The notes: a model not told the origin generated them from the letters alone. A DNA stretch of 64,000 bases from Halopiger goleimassiliensis (GCF_000455345.1 NZ_HG315690.1:496001-560000); one strand, 5' to 3'. Counted from the first letter of the stretch, positions 16,962-25,813 are shown. Translations and numbers: made by a program.

Positions 16962-18593
16962 ATGGCAGATTCGGGCGAGGAATCCGACATGCGGTTGCTC
17001 GTCGTCGGACTCGATGCCGGGTGTCGACCCGTCCTCGAGCCGTTGTTCGACTCCGGGACGGTACCGACGCTCGCTCGGCTGTTCGAGAGCGGGACGAGCG
17101 GTCCGCTCGAGTCCCAGATTCCGCCGTGGACGGCCAGCGCCTGGCCGTCGCTGTACACGGGCAAGAACCCAGGAAAACACGGCGTCTACGACTTCCTCTC
17201 GTTCGACGGCTACGACTGGGACGTGGTGAACGCGACCCACGTTCGCGAACGGCCGGTGTGGGAGCTCCTGAGCGACCACGGCCACTCGAGCGTCGTCGTC
17301 AACGTTCCCGTCACGCACCCGCCTCGGGAGTTCGACGGCGCGTTGATTCCCGGGTTGACCGCGCCGGAGGATCCGCCGTGTCACCCCGACGGGATCCTCG
17401 AGGACGTGAAACTGGCCTGTAACGGCTACCGGATCTATCCCCGGAGCGGGCCGGAACCCGCCCGCTCGATCGAGGCCTACGAGCGAACGATCGAGTGTCG
17501 CGGGAAGGCGTTTCGGTACCTCTGTCGGCGGGTCGCCCCGGCGTTTGGCTTCCTGCAGTTCCAGGTCACCGACAGCGTCTTCCACGAACGGCCCGGCGAC
17601 AAGGCGGCGATCGAAGCCGTCTACGAGGCGGTGGACCGACAGCTCGCGAAGACGCTCGAGGAAGTCGACCCCGAGAACGTCCTGGTCGTCAGCGACCACG
17701 GCATGGGGCGGGTGTCCGGCCCCGAGTTTCGAGTCAACGAGTACCTCCGCGAGGAGGGGTTCGTGACTGCGAAACGCGGCGGTGAGGGGATGCCCAACTG
17801 GACGGCGGCCTGGGAGAACGACCTGCTCGAGGGCGAGGACGCGGGCGATAGCGATCGGGGCCTCCTCGAGCGAGGGATGAACCTCGCCGCGAACGCCGGG
17901 ATCACGACCCAGCGCGTCGCGGGCGCGCTCGCTCGAGTCGGCCTGAAAGAGCCGATCGGGAGACGGATCCCCGACGGAGTGATTCGGGCGGCCAGCGAAC
18001 AGGTCGACTTCCGCGAGTCGCGGGCCTACATGCGATCCAAGAGCGAACTCGGCGTTCGGATCAACCTCGAGGGGCGCGAACCCGACGGCGTCGTCCCCGA
18101 GTCCGAGTACGAGGCCGTCCGCGAGGAACTGATCGACGCCCTGCGAGGCGTCCGAACGCCGGAGGGTGATCCGGTGTTCGAGGCCGTCGAACCCAGGGAG
18201 ACGTTCTTCGAGGGGCCTCACCTCGAGCGGGCCCCCGACGTCGTTACCGTCCCCGCCGACTTCGACGTCGGCCTGGGGGCCGCCCTGGGGCAGGGACAGT
18301 TCGGCGATCCGATCGACCCCTGGAACCACAAGCGAACGGGGATCGTCGCCGCCGCCGGACCCGCCTTCGACGAGGACGCCTCGCTCGAGGACGCCGACGC
18401 GTCGATCTTCGACGTCGCGCCGACGATCTGTTCGCTGTTCGACGTGCCCGTCGACAGGGAGATGGACGGGACGTCGCTGCCGATCGTCGAGGAGACGACG
18501 GCAACCGAGTATCCGGCGTACGACTCCGAGCCGATCGTGCCGACCGACGACAGCACCGTCGAAGACCACCTTTCGGATCTTGGCTATCTATGA
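16962..18593 (+). CDS. Alkaline phosphatase-superfamily phosphodiesterase/pyrophosphatase-like protein
   Basis: A 543-residue protein of the type I phosphodiesterase/nucleotide pyrophosphatase branch of the alkaline phosphatase superfamily. It opens LLVVGLDAGCRP (first metal-binding Asp), has the nucleophile region PPWTASAWPSLYTGKNPGK with Thr or Ser as candidate nucleophile, VVSDHGMG (metal-binding Asp-His), and WNHKRTGIVAAAGP near the C-terminus. There is no signal peptide, so it probably acts in the cytoplasm on a phosphodiester or phosphosugar. The stop overlaps the start of the FemAB/GNAT gene by four bases, so the two are translated together. Similar enzymes lie in surface-polysaccharide loci, which makes a glycan role plausible but unproven. 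Confidence 0.85.
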   Translation: MADSGEESDMRLLVVGLDAGCRPVLEPLFDSGTVPTLARLFESGTSGPLESQIPPWTASAWPSLYTGKNPGKHGVYDFLSFDGYDWDVVNATHVRERPVWELLSDHGHSSVVVNVPVTHPPREFDGALIPGLTAPEDPPCHPDGILEDVKLACNGYRIYPRSGPEPARSIEAYERTIECRGKAFRYLCRRVAPAFGFLQFQVTDSVFHERPGDKAAIEAVYEAVDRQLAKTLEEVDPENVLVVSDHGMGRVSGPEFRVNEYLREEGFVTAKRGGEGMPNWTAAWENDLLEGEDAGDSDRGLLERGMNLAANAGITTQRVAGALARVGLKEPIGRRIPDGVIRAASEQVDFRESRAYMRSKSELGVRINLEGREPDGVVPESEYEAVREELIDALRGVRTPEGDPVFEAVEPRETFFEGPHLERAPDVVTVPADFDVGLGAALGQGQFGDPIDPWNHKRTGIVAAAGPAFDEDASLEDADASIFDVAPTICSLFDVPVDREMDGTSLPIVEETTATEYPAYDSEPIVPTDDSTVEDHLSDLGYL

Positions 18594-19600
18594 GCGTCGA
18601 GGTGACCCTCTACAACCCACGGACCGACGCCGACGAGTGGAACCGATTCGTCGAACGCTCCGACGGGACGAACCCGTTCTTCCGCGCCGAGGCGCTCCGT
18701 CTCCAGGCCGAGGAAACGGGGACGAGACCGCACCTCCTGTCGGGCTTCAAGGGCCAGGAGCCGGTCGGGATCTTCCCCGTCTTCGAGTACAGCAAGGGGC
18801 CGATCACCGGTGCGTTCTCACCCGCGCCACGCTCCTGGTCGCCCTATCTCGGCCCCGCCGTGTTGAACGTCGACAAACTCAAACGGCGAAAAGCCGACCG
18901 CCGGATCAAACGCTTCCTCGAGGGCTGTCTCGAGTGGATCGACGAGGAACTCTCGCCGATGTACACGAAGTTCGTCGCGGCCGAGTTCGAGGACGTTAGA
19001 CCGTTCGTCTGGAACGAGTACGACGTCCAGCCCGGCTACACCTACGTTGTCGACCTCGACGGCGACGAGGACGCCCTCCTGAAGCGGTTCAGCAGCGACG
19101 CCAGGAGCAACGTCCGCAACGCCGACGAGGAGCGGTACGCCATCGAGGAGGGCGACGCGACGGACGTCGAACGGATCGTCCACCAGGTCGCTCGCCGCTA
19201 CGAGGACCAGGGCCGACCGTTCCACCTGAGCCCCGATTTCGCCCGACGGGCGTACGAGCGCCTCCCCGAGGGGTCGCTACGGCCGTACGCCTGTCGCGTC
19301 GACGGCGAGTTCGTCGGCGGCATCCTCGTCGTCGAGTCGGACCGCACCCGCTACCGGTGGCAGGGCGGCGTCAAGCCCGACACCGACGTCGACCTGCCGA
19401 TCAACGATCTGCTGGACTGGCACGTCATGCGCGACGGCCTCGAGAGCGGCATCGAGCGCTACGACATGGTCGGTGCCGGCGTCCCGAGCATCAACCGCTA
19501 CAAGGCGAAGTTCAACCCACGACTCGAGACGCACTTCGAAATCACGTCGGGCGCGTTCGGTCTCGACCTCGTGGTCGATCGATACCGAAAACTTCGCTAA
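18590..19600 (+). CDS. FemAB-type GNAT acyltransferase
   Basis: A 336-residue protein with the double-GNAT arrangement of FemAB/BioF2-like transferases: an N-terminal half with YNPRTDADEWNRFVERS and PFF, and a C-terminal half with the typical KRFSSDARSNVRNADEE, PYACRVDGEFVGGILVV and GVPSINRYKAKFNP blocks. Such enzymes transfer aminoacyl or acetyl groups to amino sugars or peptides. No signal peptide. It overlaps the phosphatase gene by ATGA and should belong to the same operon; together they suggest modification of an amino-sugar-containing glycan or lipid. Substrate not determinable from sequence. Confidence 0.85.
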   Translation: MSVEVTLYNPRTDADEWNRFVERSDGTNPFFRAEALRLQAEETGTRPHLLSGFKGQEPVGIFPVFEYSKGPITGAFSPAPRSWSPYLGPAVLNVDKLKRRKADRRIKRFLEGCLEWIDEELSPMYTKFVAAEFEDVRPFVWNEYDVQPGYTYVVDLDGDEDALLKRFSSDARSNVRNADEERYAIEEGDATDVERIVHQVARRYEDQGRPFHLSPDFARRAYERLPEGSLRPYACRVDGEFVGGILVVESDRTRYRWQGGVKPDTDVDLPINDLLDWHVMRDGLESGIERYDMVGAGVPSINRYKAKFNPRLETHFEITSGAFGLDLVVDRYRKLR

Positions 19601-19642
19601 CGCCTCGACCCCCGTCGACGCGATCAGCGAGGGGGTCGATCC

Positions 19643-19891
19643 TCACGGGATCCAGTACTTCGACCGGCGGGCGTCCTCGAGACAGACGCGGCTGGCGACC
19701 AGGTCCTGCTCCTCGAGTTTGCCCAGCGCGTACCTGACGGTCCGCGAGCAGAGCCGCGATTCCGCCGCGATCTCGGCCTGGGTCATCGCACCCTCGTACT
19801 CGAGGACCTTGTAGACGAGTTTCGCGCTGGGCGAGAGGTCGCCGATCGCCGAATCGTCGTCGACGTCAGTGTCGTGGTCGGTTGCGCTCAT
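19643..19891 (-). CDS. Small winged-helix transcription regulator
   Basis: An 82-residue protein. After an acidic N-terminus comes a complete winged helix: LSPSAKLVYKVLEYEGAMTQ, EIAAESRLCSRTVRYALGKL (recognition helix), and a wing ending RRSKYWIP. It is about as short as a winged-helix domain can be and has no ligand domain, so it probably acts as a dimer or with partners. It converges on the acyltransferase gene. Its own promoter region carries flanking direct repeats, which could mean autoregulation. Confidence 0.85.
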   Translation of the reverse strand: MSATDHDTDVDDDSAIGDLSPSAKLVYKVLEYEGAMTQAEIAAESRLCSRTVRYALGKLEEQDLVASRVCLEDARRSKYWIP

Positions 19892-19920
19892 GTGATCGAT
19901 ATCGTGGCCCGACGTTCAGG

Positions 19921-19945
19921 CCGCGACCATATATACGACCGCGAC
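19921..19945 (-). promoter_or_regulatory. TATA box flanked by direct repeats before the small winged-helix gene
   Basis: An atatata box at about 19928-19934 lies 37-43 bases before the ATG (19891). It is bracketed by two copies of ccgcgac (19921-19927 and 19939-19945), 18 bases apart, suitable for a bound regulator. Confidence 0.35.
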
Positions 19946-20113
19946 AGTTCAGAAATATAGGGTCGAACTACCGTCGGCCCGTTCGCCCTGAACCGGCCGG
20001 TTCGGCCGGCTGACGGCAGCGGCTTCGTCGACGACGGCCGTCGTCCTCGATCGGTCGAGTCGTGGGTCGCGAACGGATCGCTCCCGGCCGGCGAATCAGC
20101 CGTTAACGTCCAC

Positions 20114-20120
20114 ATAGTAA
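20114..20120 (+). promoter_or_regulatory. TATA box of glmM
   Basis: catagtaagg around 20113-20122 lies about 27-33 bases before the ATG at 20147 and resembles the ctatagtaa boxes of glmS and the DUF7563 gene. Confidence 0.4.
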
Positions 20121-20146
20121 GGCCACGCCCCCACCCATCAGTGCGT

Positions 20147-21460
20147 ATGTTCGGAACGAGCGGGATCCGCGGTCCCGTCGGGGAGGAAGTGACCGCAGCG
20201 CTGGCACTGTCGGTCGGGCGAGCGGTCGCATCGGACGGCTACGAGACGGTCGTTCTCGGACGAGACGTCAGGGATAGCGGCTCGATGCTCGCCGACGCCG
20301 TGGCCGCCGGACTCAACGAGTGTGGCGGGGACGTTCTCGAGGTGGGCGTCGAGGCGACGCCGACGGTGGCACGGGCCGTGAGTCGATACGGTGCCGACGC
20401 CGGAATCGTGATCACGGCGTCGCACAATCCCCCGACGGACAACGGGCTCAAACTCTGGACGCCGTCGGGGAAGGCCTTCGGCCCGGAACAGCGCGAGTCG
20501 ATCGCCCGCCGCGTCCGCGAGGGCGACTACGCGTTCGCGGACTGGGACGAGGTCGGCCGACGGAGTCGGCGGGACGACGCCCGTGACCACCACGCCGAAC
20601 GGATCCGTGAGGCCGTCTCGATCGACGAATCGCCGTCCGTCGCCGTCGATCTGGGCAACGGTGCGGGGGCGATCACCCCCGCGGTGCTCGACGACCTCGG
20701 CTGTCACGTCCGCACGCTGAACGGCCAGCAGGACGGCTCGTTCCCCGGTCGGCCGAGCGAACCGAACGCGGAGACGCTCGAGGAGTTGGCGAGACTGGTC
20801 GCCGAGACCGACGCCGAGGTGGGGATCGCCCACGACGGCGACGCCGATCGGATGGTCGCGGTCGACGAAACCGGGACGTTCGTCCCGAAGGACGTGCTGT
20901 TGGCGATATTCGCCCGACGCGCCGCTGGCGAGGGGGATCGAATCGCCGCGCCCGTCGATACGAGCCTCGCGGTCGACGACGCCGTCGCCGACGCCGGGGC
21001 GACGGTGACGAGGACCAGGGTCGGTGACGTCTACGTCGCCGAACGAACGACGGCCGACGACGTCGTCTTCGGTGGCGAACCGAGCGGGGCCTGGATCTGG
21101 CCCGGGGAAACCCGGTGTCCTGACGGCCCGCTTGCGGCGGCGAAACTCGTCGAACTGGTGGCCGCTCACGGGCCGCTATCCGCGCTCGTCGAGGACGTCG
21201 ACCGGTATCCGATCCGGCGCGAGTCCTACGAGGTCGACGAGAAGGACGCCGTCGTGGCGTCGGTTCGTGATCGCCTCCGCGAGCGCTTCGAGGAAGTCGA
21301 TACGAACGACGGCGTCCGGGTCGAAACCGACGAGGGGTGGTTCCTCGTCAGAGCCAGCGGGACCGAACCGGTCGTCCGGGTCACAGCAGAGGCCAGAACC
21401 GACGCACGGGCCGACGAACTGTTCGAACTGGCCGCTGGCGTCGTCTCGGACGCGGCGTAG
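20147..21460 (+). CDS. glmM: Phosphoglucosamine mutase
   Basis: A 437-residue alpha-D-phosphohexomutase that should interconvert glucosamine 6-phosphate and glucosamine 1-phosphate. It starts MFGTSGIRG, has the phosphoserine loop ITASHNPP (Ser92), the metal loop DGDADR (230-235), the sugar-specificity loop GGEPSGAW and the C-terminal phosphate-binding loop RASGTEP. The GEPSG form and the neighbouring glmU and glmS favour phosphoglucosamine mutase over phosphomannomutase, but the two are hard to separate in archaea. ATG at 20147 is the usual family start; an in-frame GTG at 20141 (leaderless) is possible. Confidence 0.9.
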   Translation: MFGTSGIRGPVGEEVTAALALSVGRAVASDGYETVVLGRDVRDSGSMLADAVAAGLNECGGDVLEVGVEATPTVARAVSRYGADAGIVITASHNPPTDNGLKLWTPSGKAFGPEQRESIARRVREGDYAFADWDEVGRRSRRDDARDHHAERIREAVSIDESPSVAVDLGNGAGAITPAVLDDLGCHVRTLNGQQDGSFPGRPSEPNAETLEELARLVAETDAEVGIAHDGDADRMVAVDETGTFVPKDVLLAIFARRAAGEGDRIAAPVDTSLAVDDAVADAGATVTRTRVGDVYVAERTTADDVVFGGEPSGAWIWPGETRCPDGPLAAAKLVELVAAHGPLSALVEDVDRYPIRRESYEVDEKDAVVASVRDRLRERFEEVDTNDGVRVETDEGWFLVRASGTEPVVRVTAEARTDARADELFELAAGVVSDAA

Positions 21461-21577
21461 CTGGCCCGGAAGCACGTTGCTGGAGTTCTACGGGGTGATG
21501 GGAACTCGAGCGGGTAGCTCCCGGCTCGAGCCGAGCGGGGGGACGAATCGACGCCGGTAATCCGCCACGACCGAACG

Positions 21578-21787
21578 TTATCTGGCTTCTTCCGGGATGA
21601 AATCGGACGTTTTCATCTCGCGATACGTCGCACAGTCGGGACAGGCGTGGACCACGTCGCGGTTGTCGCCGAACACGCGGGCGAACTGACGGGTTACCTG
21701 GTTTCCACAGTTGACACATCGGGGAGCGCTCGTCGCCTCACGGGACGTCATCGGCGTCCACTTCGCGTCGGTTGGTTCCGTCGACAT
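21578..21787 (-). CDS. DUF7563 zinc-ribbon micro-protein
   Basis: A 69-residue protein with two CxxC knuckles, CVNCGNQVT and CPDCATYREM, separated by FARVFGDNRDVVHA, the pattern of the haloarchaeal DUF7563 family. It should bind one zinc. Such micro-proteins probably act as small regulators or adaptors. Start at ATG 21787, which is 27 bases from its TATA box, so the mRNA is likely leaderless. Confidence 0.85.
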   Translation of the reverse strand: MSTEPTDAKWTPMTSREATSAPRCVNCGNQVTRQFARVFGDNRDVVHACPDCATYREMKTSDFIPEEAR

Positions 21788-21813
21788 CAACAGCCCGTAG
21801 CCACAGAACGGTA

Positions 21814-21823
21814 TTTACTATAG
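21814..21823 (-). promoter_or_regulatory. TATA box of the DUF7563 gene
   Basis: On the minus strand ctatagtaaa, 27 bases before the ATG. The eleven bases ttactatagac on the plus strand also occur at the glmS promoter (25815-25825). Confidence 0.5.
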
Positions 21824-22132
21824 ACACCATAACTCGATTCCGATCGGTTAGTTTCGGATTTCAACCGTGACACTCCGTCGCACGAAACCGTTCCGAAATC
21901 CTGACAGAGACGCTCTCTCCGACCAGAAATTCAATATTTCTGTCCGGAAACGACTCGTTTTTCGGCCGCTCGAGGACCGAATCGAGGGGTCGATCGCTCC
22001 CGAGGTCGCCGTCACGTCGCGGTCGGTCTCGACCGGTCGTCGCGTGCGATGGAGCCGTCGCGCATCGACGAACGTCAGACCGGCGTCCGTCGGGGGATTA
22101 CCGCGTTCCGGCGGTCGATCCCAGTAACAGAC

Positions 22133-22142
22133 GTATAATTAT
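22133..22142 (+). promoter_or_regulatory. TATA box of glmU
   Basis: gtataattat, 27-36 bases before the ATG at 22169, compatible with a leaderless or nearly leaderless mRNA. Confidence 0.5.
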
Positions 22143-22168
22143 CCGGCGTATCGGCGTAGTCGCGGGCG

Positions 22169-23353
22169 ATGAAAGCAGTCGTTCTCGCGGCGGGCGAGGG
22201 AACCCGGATCCGACCGCTCTCCGAAGCAGTGCCGAAACCGATGCTACCCGTGGCCGACCGGCCGCTCGTCGCCCACACGGTCGACGCCGCCATCGACGCC
22301 GGCGCGGACGAAATCGTTCTCGTCGTCGGGTACGAGGCCGACTCCGTCAGATCGTACTTCGGCACCGCTTACCGGGACGTTCCTGTCACGTACGCCGTTC
22401 AGCACGAACAGGCGGGCACCGCTCACGCGGTTCGGGCCGCTCGAGACCACCTCGAGGGTCCGTTCGCCGTATTGAACGGCGACAACCTCTACGAACCGGC
22501 GTCGATCGAGCGATTGTTCGCGTCCGCGCCAGCCGTCTGTGCGGTCGAGGTCGAGGATCCCCGCCAGTACGGCGTGCTCAGTACCGACGCCGACGGCACC
22601 GTCGATCACATCGTCGAGAAACCCGCGGATCCCCCGACGAACCTGGCGAACGCGGGCGCGTACGCGTTCCCGTCGGAAGCACGCGAGTGGCTCGACGTCC
22701 CTCCGAGCGAACGCGGCGAGCACGAGATCACCGACGTCCTCGCCCGCGTGATCGAGGAGTACGCGGTGACGCCGGTAACGACCGACCGCTGGATGGACGT
22801 CGGTCGCCCATGGGAGTTGCTCGAGGCCAACGAGTGGAAACTGCACGAACTCGAGCGGCGCGTCGAGGGTGACGTCAGCGACGCGGCCCACCTCGAGGGC
22901 GACGTCGTCGTCGAGGCCGGCGCGACCGTCAAACCCGGTGCCGTCGTCGAGGGGCCGGTGTTGATCCGCGACGGGGCGACCGTCGGCCCGAACGCCTACG
23001 TTCGCGGGGCGACCCTCATCGAGGCGGACGTCTCGGTGGGCAACGCCGTCGAGATCAAAAACAGCGTCCTCTCGCAGGGAACGTCGGTCAGCCACCTCTC
23101 CTACGTCGGCGACAGCGTCCTGGGTCGCGACGTCAATTTCGGTGCCGGAACGACGGTCGCGAACCTCAGACACGACGACCGCGACGTCCGCCTGACGGTG
23201 AAAGACGACCGCGTCTCGACCGGTCGGCGGAAGTTCGGCGTCGTCGTCGGCGACGGCGTCAAGACCGGGATCAACTCGAGTCTCACGCCCGGGCTGAAAC
23301 TCGACGCCGGCGCGACGACCAGACCCGGTGAAGTCGTCGAACGCGATCGGTGA
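22169..23353 (+). CDS. glmU: Bifunctional sugar-1-phosphate uridylyltransferase/acetyltransferase
   Basis: A 394-residue two-domain enzyme that should convert glucosamine 1-phosphate to UDP-GlcNAc, or the archaeal Sta/GlmU-type equivalent. Residues 1-230 are a nucleotidyltransferase with LAAGEGTRIRP (6-16), PKPMLPV and VEKP. From about 240 to the end is a left-handed beta-helix of hexapeptide repeats (VVVEAGATVKPGAVVEG and following), ending with the acetyltransferase-type GVKTGINSSLTPGLKL. Length and domain order match archaeal GlmU-like proteins. It lies downstream of glmM and near glmS, supporting an amino-sugar role, although some family members activate glucose. Confidence 0.9.
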   Translation: MKAVVLAAGEGTRIRPLSEAVPKPMLPVADRPLVAHTVDAAIDAGADEIVLVVGYEADSVRSYFGTAYRDVPVTYAVQHEQAGTAHAVRAARDHLEGPFAVLNGDNLYEPASIERLFASAPAVCAVEVEDPRQYGVLSTDADGTVDHIVEKPADPPTNLANAGAYAFPSEAREWLDVPPSERGEHEITDVLARVIEEYAVTPVTTDRWMDVGRPWELLEANEWKLHELERRVEGDVSDAAHLEGDVVVEAGATVKPGAVVEGPVLIRDGATVGPNAYVRGATLIEADVSVGNAVEIKNSVLSQGTSVSHLSYVGDSVLGRDVNFGAGTTVANLRHDDRDVRLTVKDDRVSTGRRKFGVVVGDGVKTGINSSLTPGLKLDAGATTRPGEVVERDR

Positions 23354-23414
23354 ATCGGGCGGGGAAGCGATCCGAACCGTCGCTCGATCGGGGATCTCGA
23401 TCTCGAACCGAGTT

Positions 23415-23428
23415 ATCACGTACGTGAT
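23415..23428. promoter_or_regulatory. 14-base perfect palindrome
   Basis: atcacgtacgtgat, a symmetrical site of the kind bound by dimeric regulators, 56 bases before the TATA box at 23484. Confidence 0.4.
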
Positions 23429-23483
23429 GATTATTTGGAAAATTCGCCAGCAAACGGCCGATCCCGTAGCTATCAGGTGTGGG

Positions 23484-23568
23484 CTTTATAATACGACGGC
23501 CACCTTGTCGAACTGGAGGGTGTCGATCGGTATCACGCCATCACTCGATCACCGCACTCCCTCCAGTT
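23484..23568 (+). ncRNA. Candidate small RNA with promoter and long inverted repeat
   Basis: A TATA box (ctttataat, 23484-23492) is followed about 25 bases later by the left arm aactggaggg (23511-23520) of a perfect 10-base inverted repeat whose right arm ccctccagtt is at 23559-23568. A transcript starting near 23511 would begin with this stem. Reading on, it would run antisense into the end of glmS. The 3' end is not visible. Only sequence features support this. Confidence 0.25.
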
Positions 23569-23837
23569 CCGACTTCGCCGTCGCCGAGTACGGGTCGCAT
23601 TCGACGGAGGCTCGCGGACGTGGGGCTACGGGGGTGGCCTCGCGTCCCGTTCCTCCCGAGATTCGTACTCGTTCCGAGTGGGGGCACTCCGGACGAACCG
23701 AGTGACGACGGAACGACGACGATCGTTCCTCGATCGCGTTCGATCGTGCAATCGTTCGACCGACTGAGAACACGGGGAGCGACGCGGCCAGCGACCGGTT
23801 ACAGGTGGACCGTGGCCGATTCTTCCACGCTGCGGTG

Positions 23838-25652
23838 TTACTCGACGGTGACGCTTTTCGCCAGGTTCCGCGGTTTGTCGATCGGCCGACCCAGGTTGTC
23901 GGCGGCGTAGTAGGAGACGAGCTGGAGCTGGACGTTCGCCAGCAGGCCGGCGAGTTCGGGTTCCGTGTCGGGAATCGAGAGGTGCGCGTCCGCGACGTCG
24001 ACGGCCCGGTGGTCGTCCGGACAGACGGCGATTACCGGCGCACCGCGGGTCTGGGCCTCCTCGGCGTTTTTCAGCGTCTTCTCGTCCTCCTCACCCACGA
24101 AGACCGCGAAGACGGGCGTCTCCGGCGTGACGAGCGCGAGCGGCCCGTGTTTGAGTTCGCCCGACGCGAACCCTTCGGCGTGTTCGTAGGTGATCTCCTT
24201 GAACTTCAACGCGCCCTCGAGCGCGACGGGATAGCCCAGCCCCCGCCCGATGAAGAAGTACGACCGGCTGTCCTCGTACCGGTCGGCGATATCCGGGGCG
24301 TCAGTCCCCTCGAGGACCGTCTCGATCGCCCCGGGGGCGTGCGAGAGTTCGGGGAGCAGCGACTCGAGGTCGGCCGCCGGCTGGCCGTGGCGATCGGCGG
24401 TGATCCGCTGGGCGAGCAGCGTCAGCATGACGACCTGCGAGGAGAACGTCTTGGTCGCGGCGACGCCGATCTCGGGGCCGGCCCGGATGAACACCGCGTC
24501 GTCGGCCTCGCGAGCGGCCGTCGAGCCGACGACGTTCGTGACGGCCAGCGTTCGAGCACCGTCGGCGGCTGCCTCACGGAGCGCGTTCAGCGTGTCCGCG
24601 GTCTCGCCGCTCTGGGTGACCGCGATCACGAGCGTGTTCTCGTCGACCGGCGGTGCCGAGACGCTGTACTCGTTGGCGAGCAGTGCCGTCGCCTCGACGT
24701 CGGCCTGTCGAAGGGTGAACGCGCCGTACAGCGCCGCGTGATACGACGTTCCACACGCGATCAACTGGACGCTGTCGACGTCCTCGAACGATCCGGGGCC
24801 GAAGCCCTCGAGCCTGATTCGACCCCGCTCCGGATCGATCCGCCCCTCGAGCGCCTGGGCCAGCGACGTCGGCTGCTCGTGGATCTCCTTCAGCATGAAG
24901 TGGTCGAACTCCCCTTTACCGGCCTGCTCGGGGTCCCAGTCGACGGTCTCGGGCTCCCTGCGGACGGGGTTGCCGTCGAGATCGGTACACTCGATGCCCG
25001 ACTCGTCGACGATCACGACGTCGCCGTCCTCGAGGAAGACGACGCTGTCGGTGTACTCGAGAAACGCCGGCACGTCGCTGGCGAGGAAGAACTCGTCGTC
25101 CTCGATGCCGACGACGAGGGGCGATCCCTTGCGGGCCGCGTAGAGGACGTGTTCGTCCGACACCATCGCCGTGACGGCGTAGCTCCCCTCGAGGTCGTCG
25201 ATGGCCTCCCGGAAGGCCGTCTCGCTCTCGAGACCCTCGTCGAGGTAGTACTGGATTAGGTGGGGGATGACCTCCGTGTCGGTGTCGCTGGTGAACTCAC
25301 AGCCGCGTTCTTTGAGCCACTCCTTGAGTTCGGCGTAGTTCTCGATGATCCCGTTGTGGACGACCGCGACGTCGGTCGTCTCGTCCGTGTGCGGGTGTGC
25401 GTTCTCGTCGGTCGGCGGGCCGTGCGTGCTCCAGCGGGTGTGCCCGATGCCGACGTGGCCCTTCAGCGACCCCTCCTCGACGGAGTCTTTCAGTTCCTCG
25501 ACCTCGCCGGATCGCTTCTCGATGGCGATGCCTGAGCCGTTCTGTACGGCGACCCCCGCCGAATCGTAGCCGCGGTACTCGAGGTTCTCGAGACCGGTCA
25601 ACAGCGTTTCGATCGCGTCGTCGTCGCCGACGTGTCCGATGATCCCACACAT
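23838..25652 (-). CDS. glmS: Glutamine--fructose-6-phosphate aminotransferase (isomerizing)
   Basis: A 604-residue enzyme that makes glucosamine 6-phosphate from fructose 6-phosphate and glutamine, the first step to UDP-GlcNAc. MCGIIGHVG places the catalytic Cys at residue 2 after Met removal; residues 2-220 are the class II glutamine amidotransferase (RWSTHGPP, HNGIIENY). Two SIS sugar-isomerase domains follow (about 285-420 and 455-590), with CGTSYHAAL and TQSGETADT, and the family C-terminus KSVTVE. Length is standard. It is monocistronic and convergent to glmU, with an atypically long predicted leader that contains an SD partly hidden in a hairpin. Confidence 0.95.
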   Translation of the reverse strand: MCGIIGHVGDDDAIETLLTGLENLEYRGYDSAGVAVQNGSGIAIEKRSGEVEELKDSVEEGSLKGHVGIGHTRWSTHGPPTDENAHPHTDETTDVAVVHNGIIENYAELKEWLKERGCEFTSDTDTEVIPHLIQYYLDEGLESETAFREAIDDLEGSYAVTAMVSDEHVLYAARKGSPLVVGIEDDEFFLASDVPAFLEYTDSVVFLEDGDVVIVDESGIECTDLDGNPVRREPETVDWDPEQAGKGEFDHFMLKEIHEQPTSLAQALEGRIDPERGRIRLEGFGPGSFEDVDSVQLIACGTSYHAALYGAFTLRQADVEATALLANEYSVSAPPVDENTLVIAVTQSGETADTLNALREAAADGARTLAVTNVVGSTAAREADDAVFIRAGPEIGVAATKTFSSQVVMLTLLAQRITADRHGQPAADLESLLPELSHAPGAIETVLEGTDAPDIADRYEDSRSYFFIGRGLGYPVALEGALKFKEITYEHAEGFASGELKHGPLALVTPETPVFAVFVGEEDEKTLKNAEEAQTRGAPVIAVCPDDHRAVDVADAHLSIPDTEPELAGLLANVQLQLVSYYAADNLGRPIDKPRNLAKSVTVE

Positions 25653-25662
25653 CGTCGATCAC

Positions 25663-25683
25663 CCACCTCCCGAACGCAGGTGG
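25663..25683 (-). promoter_or_regulatory. glmS ribosome binding site inside a hairpin
   Basis: In the mRNA the sequence ccacct-gcgttcggg-aggtgg folds into a six-base-pair hairpin whose right arm is part of the Shine-Dalgarno ggaggtgg (25663-25670), 10 bases before the ATG. This is a decisive RBS for the start at 25652 and would be blocked when the hairpin forms. Confidence 0.45.
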
Positions 25684-25813
25684 AGTCGCTGCCGCTCGCT
25701 TCCTTCGCCAGTGGGCCGTGAACGTCGACCCTTCCCTCCAGAGGGGCGAACCAGTGATGCGTGACGGGACGGCCGATACGTGGACATGAATGGATGCAGA
25801 CACCCCCGAACTC

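Larger units (their letters stand above)
21788..22168. other. Divergent intergenic region between DUF7563 gene and glmU
   Basis: About 380 bases. Both ends carry promoters (21814-21823 on the minus strand, 22133-22142 on the plus strand). The middle has a few A+T-rich words (ttcaatatttctg near 21930) but no gene that I can support. Confidence 0.4.
23354..23837. other. Convergent gap between glmU and glmS with palindrome and candidate RNA
   Basis: About 480 bases between two gene ends, yet it holds a perfect palindrome (23415-23428), a TATA box (23484-23492) and an inverted repeat, all on an A+T-richer stretch. Frames that stay open here have poor coding character. Confidence 0.4.

Noticed and set aside
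23328-23705. Open frame downstream of glmU
   Set aside because: Codon use and composition do not look like haloarchaeal coding sequence, and the stretch is better explained by the promoter, palindrome and inverted repeat.
25659-25787. 42-codon frame in the glmS leader ending just before the glmS ATG
   Set aside because: Composition is Arg/Ser/Gly-rich as expected for random GC-rich frames, and another frame is also open there; noted only as a remote possible leader ORF.
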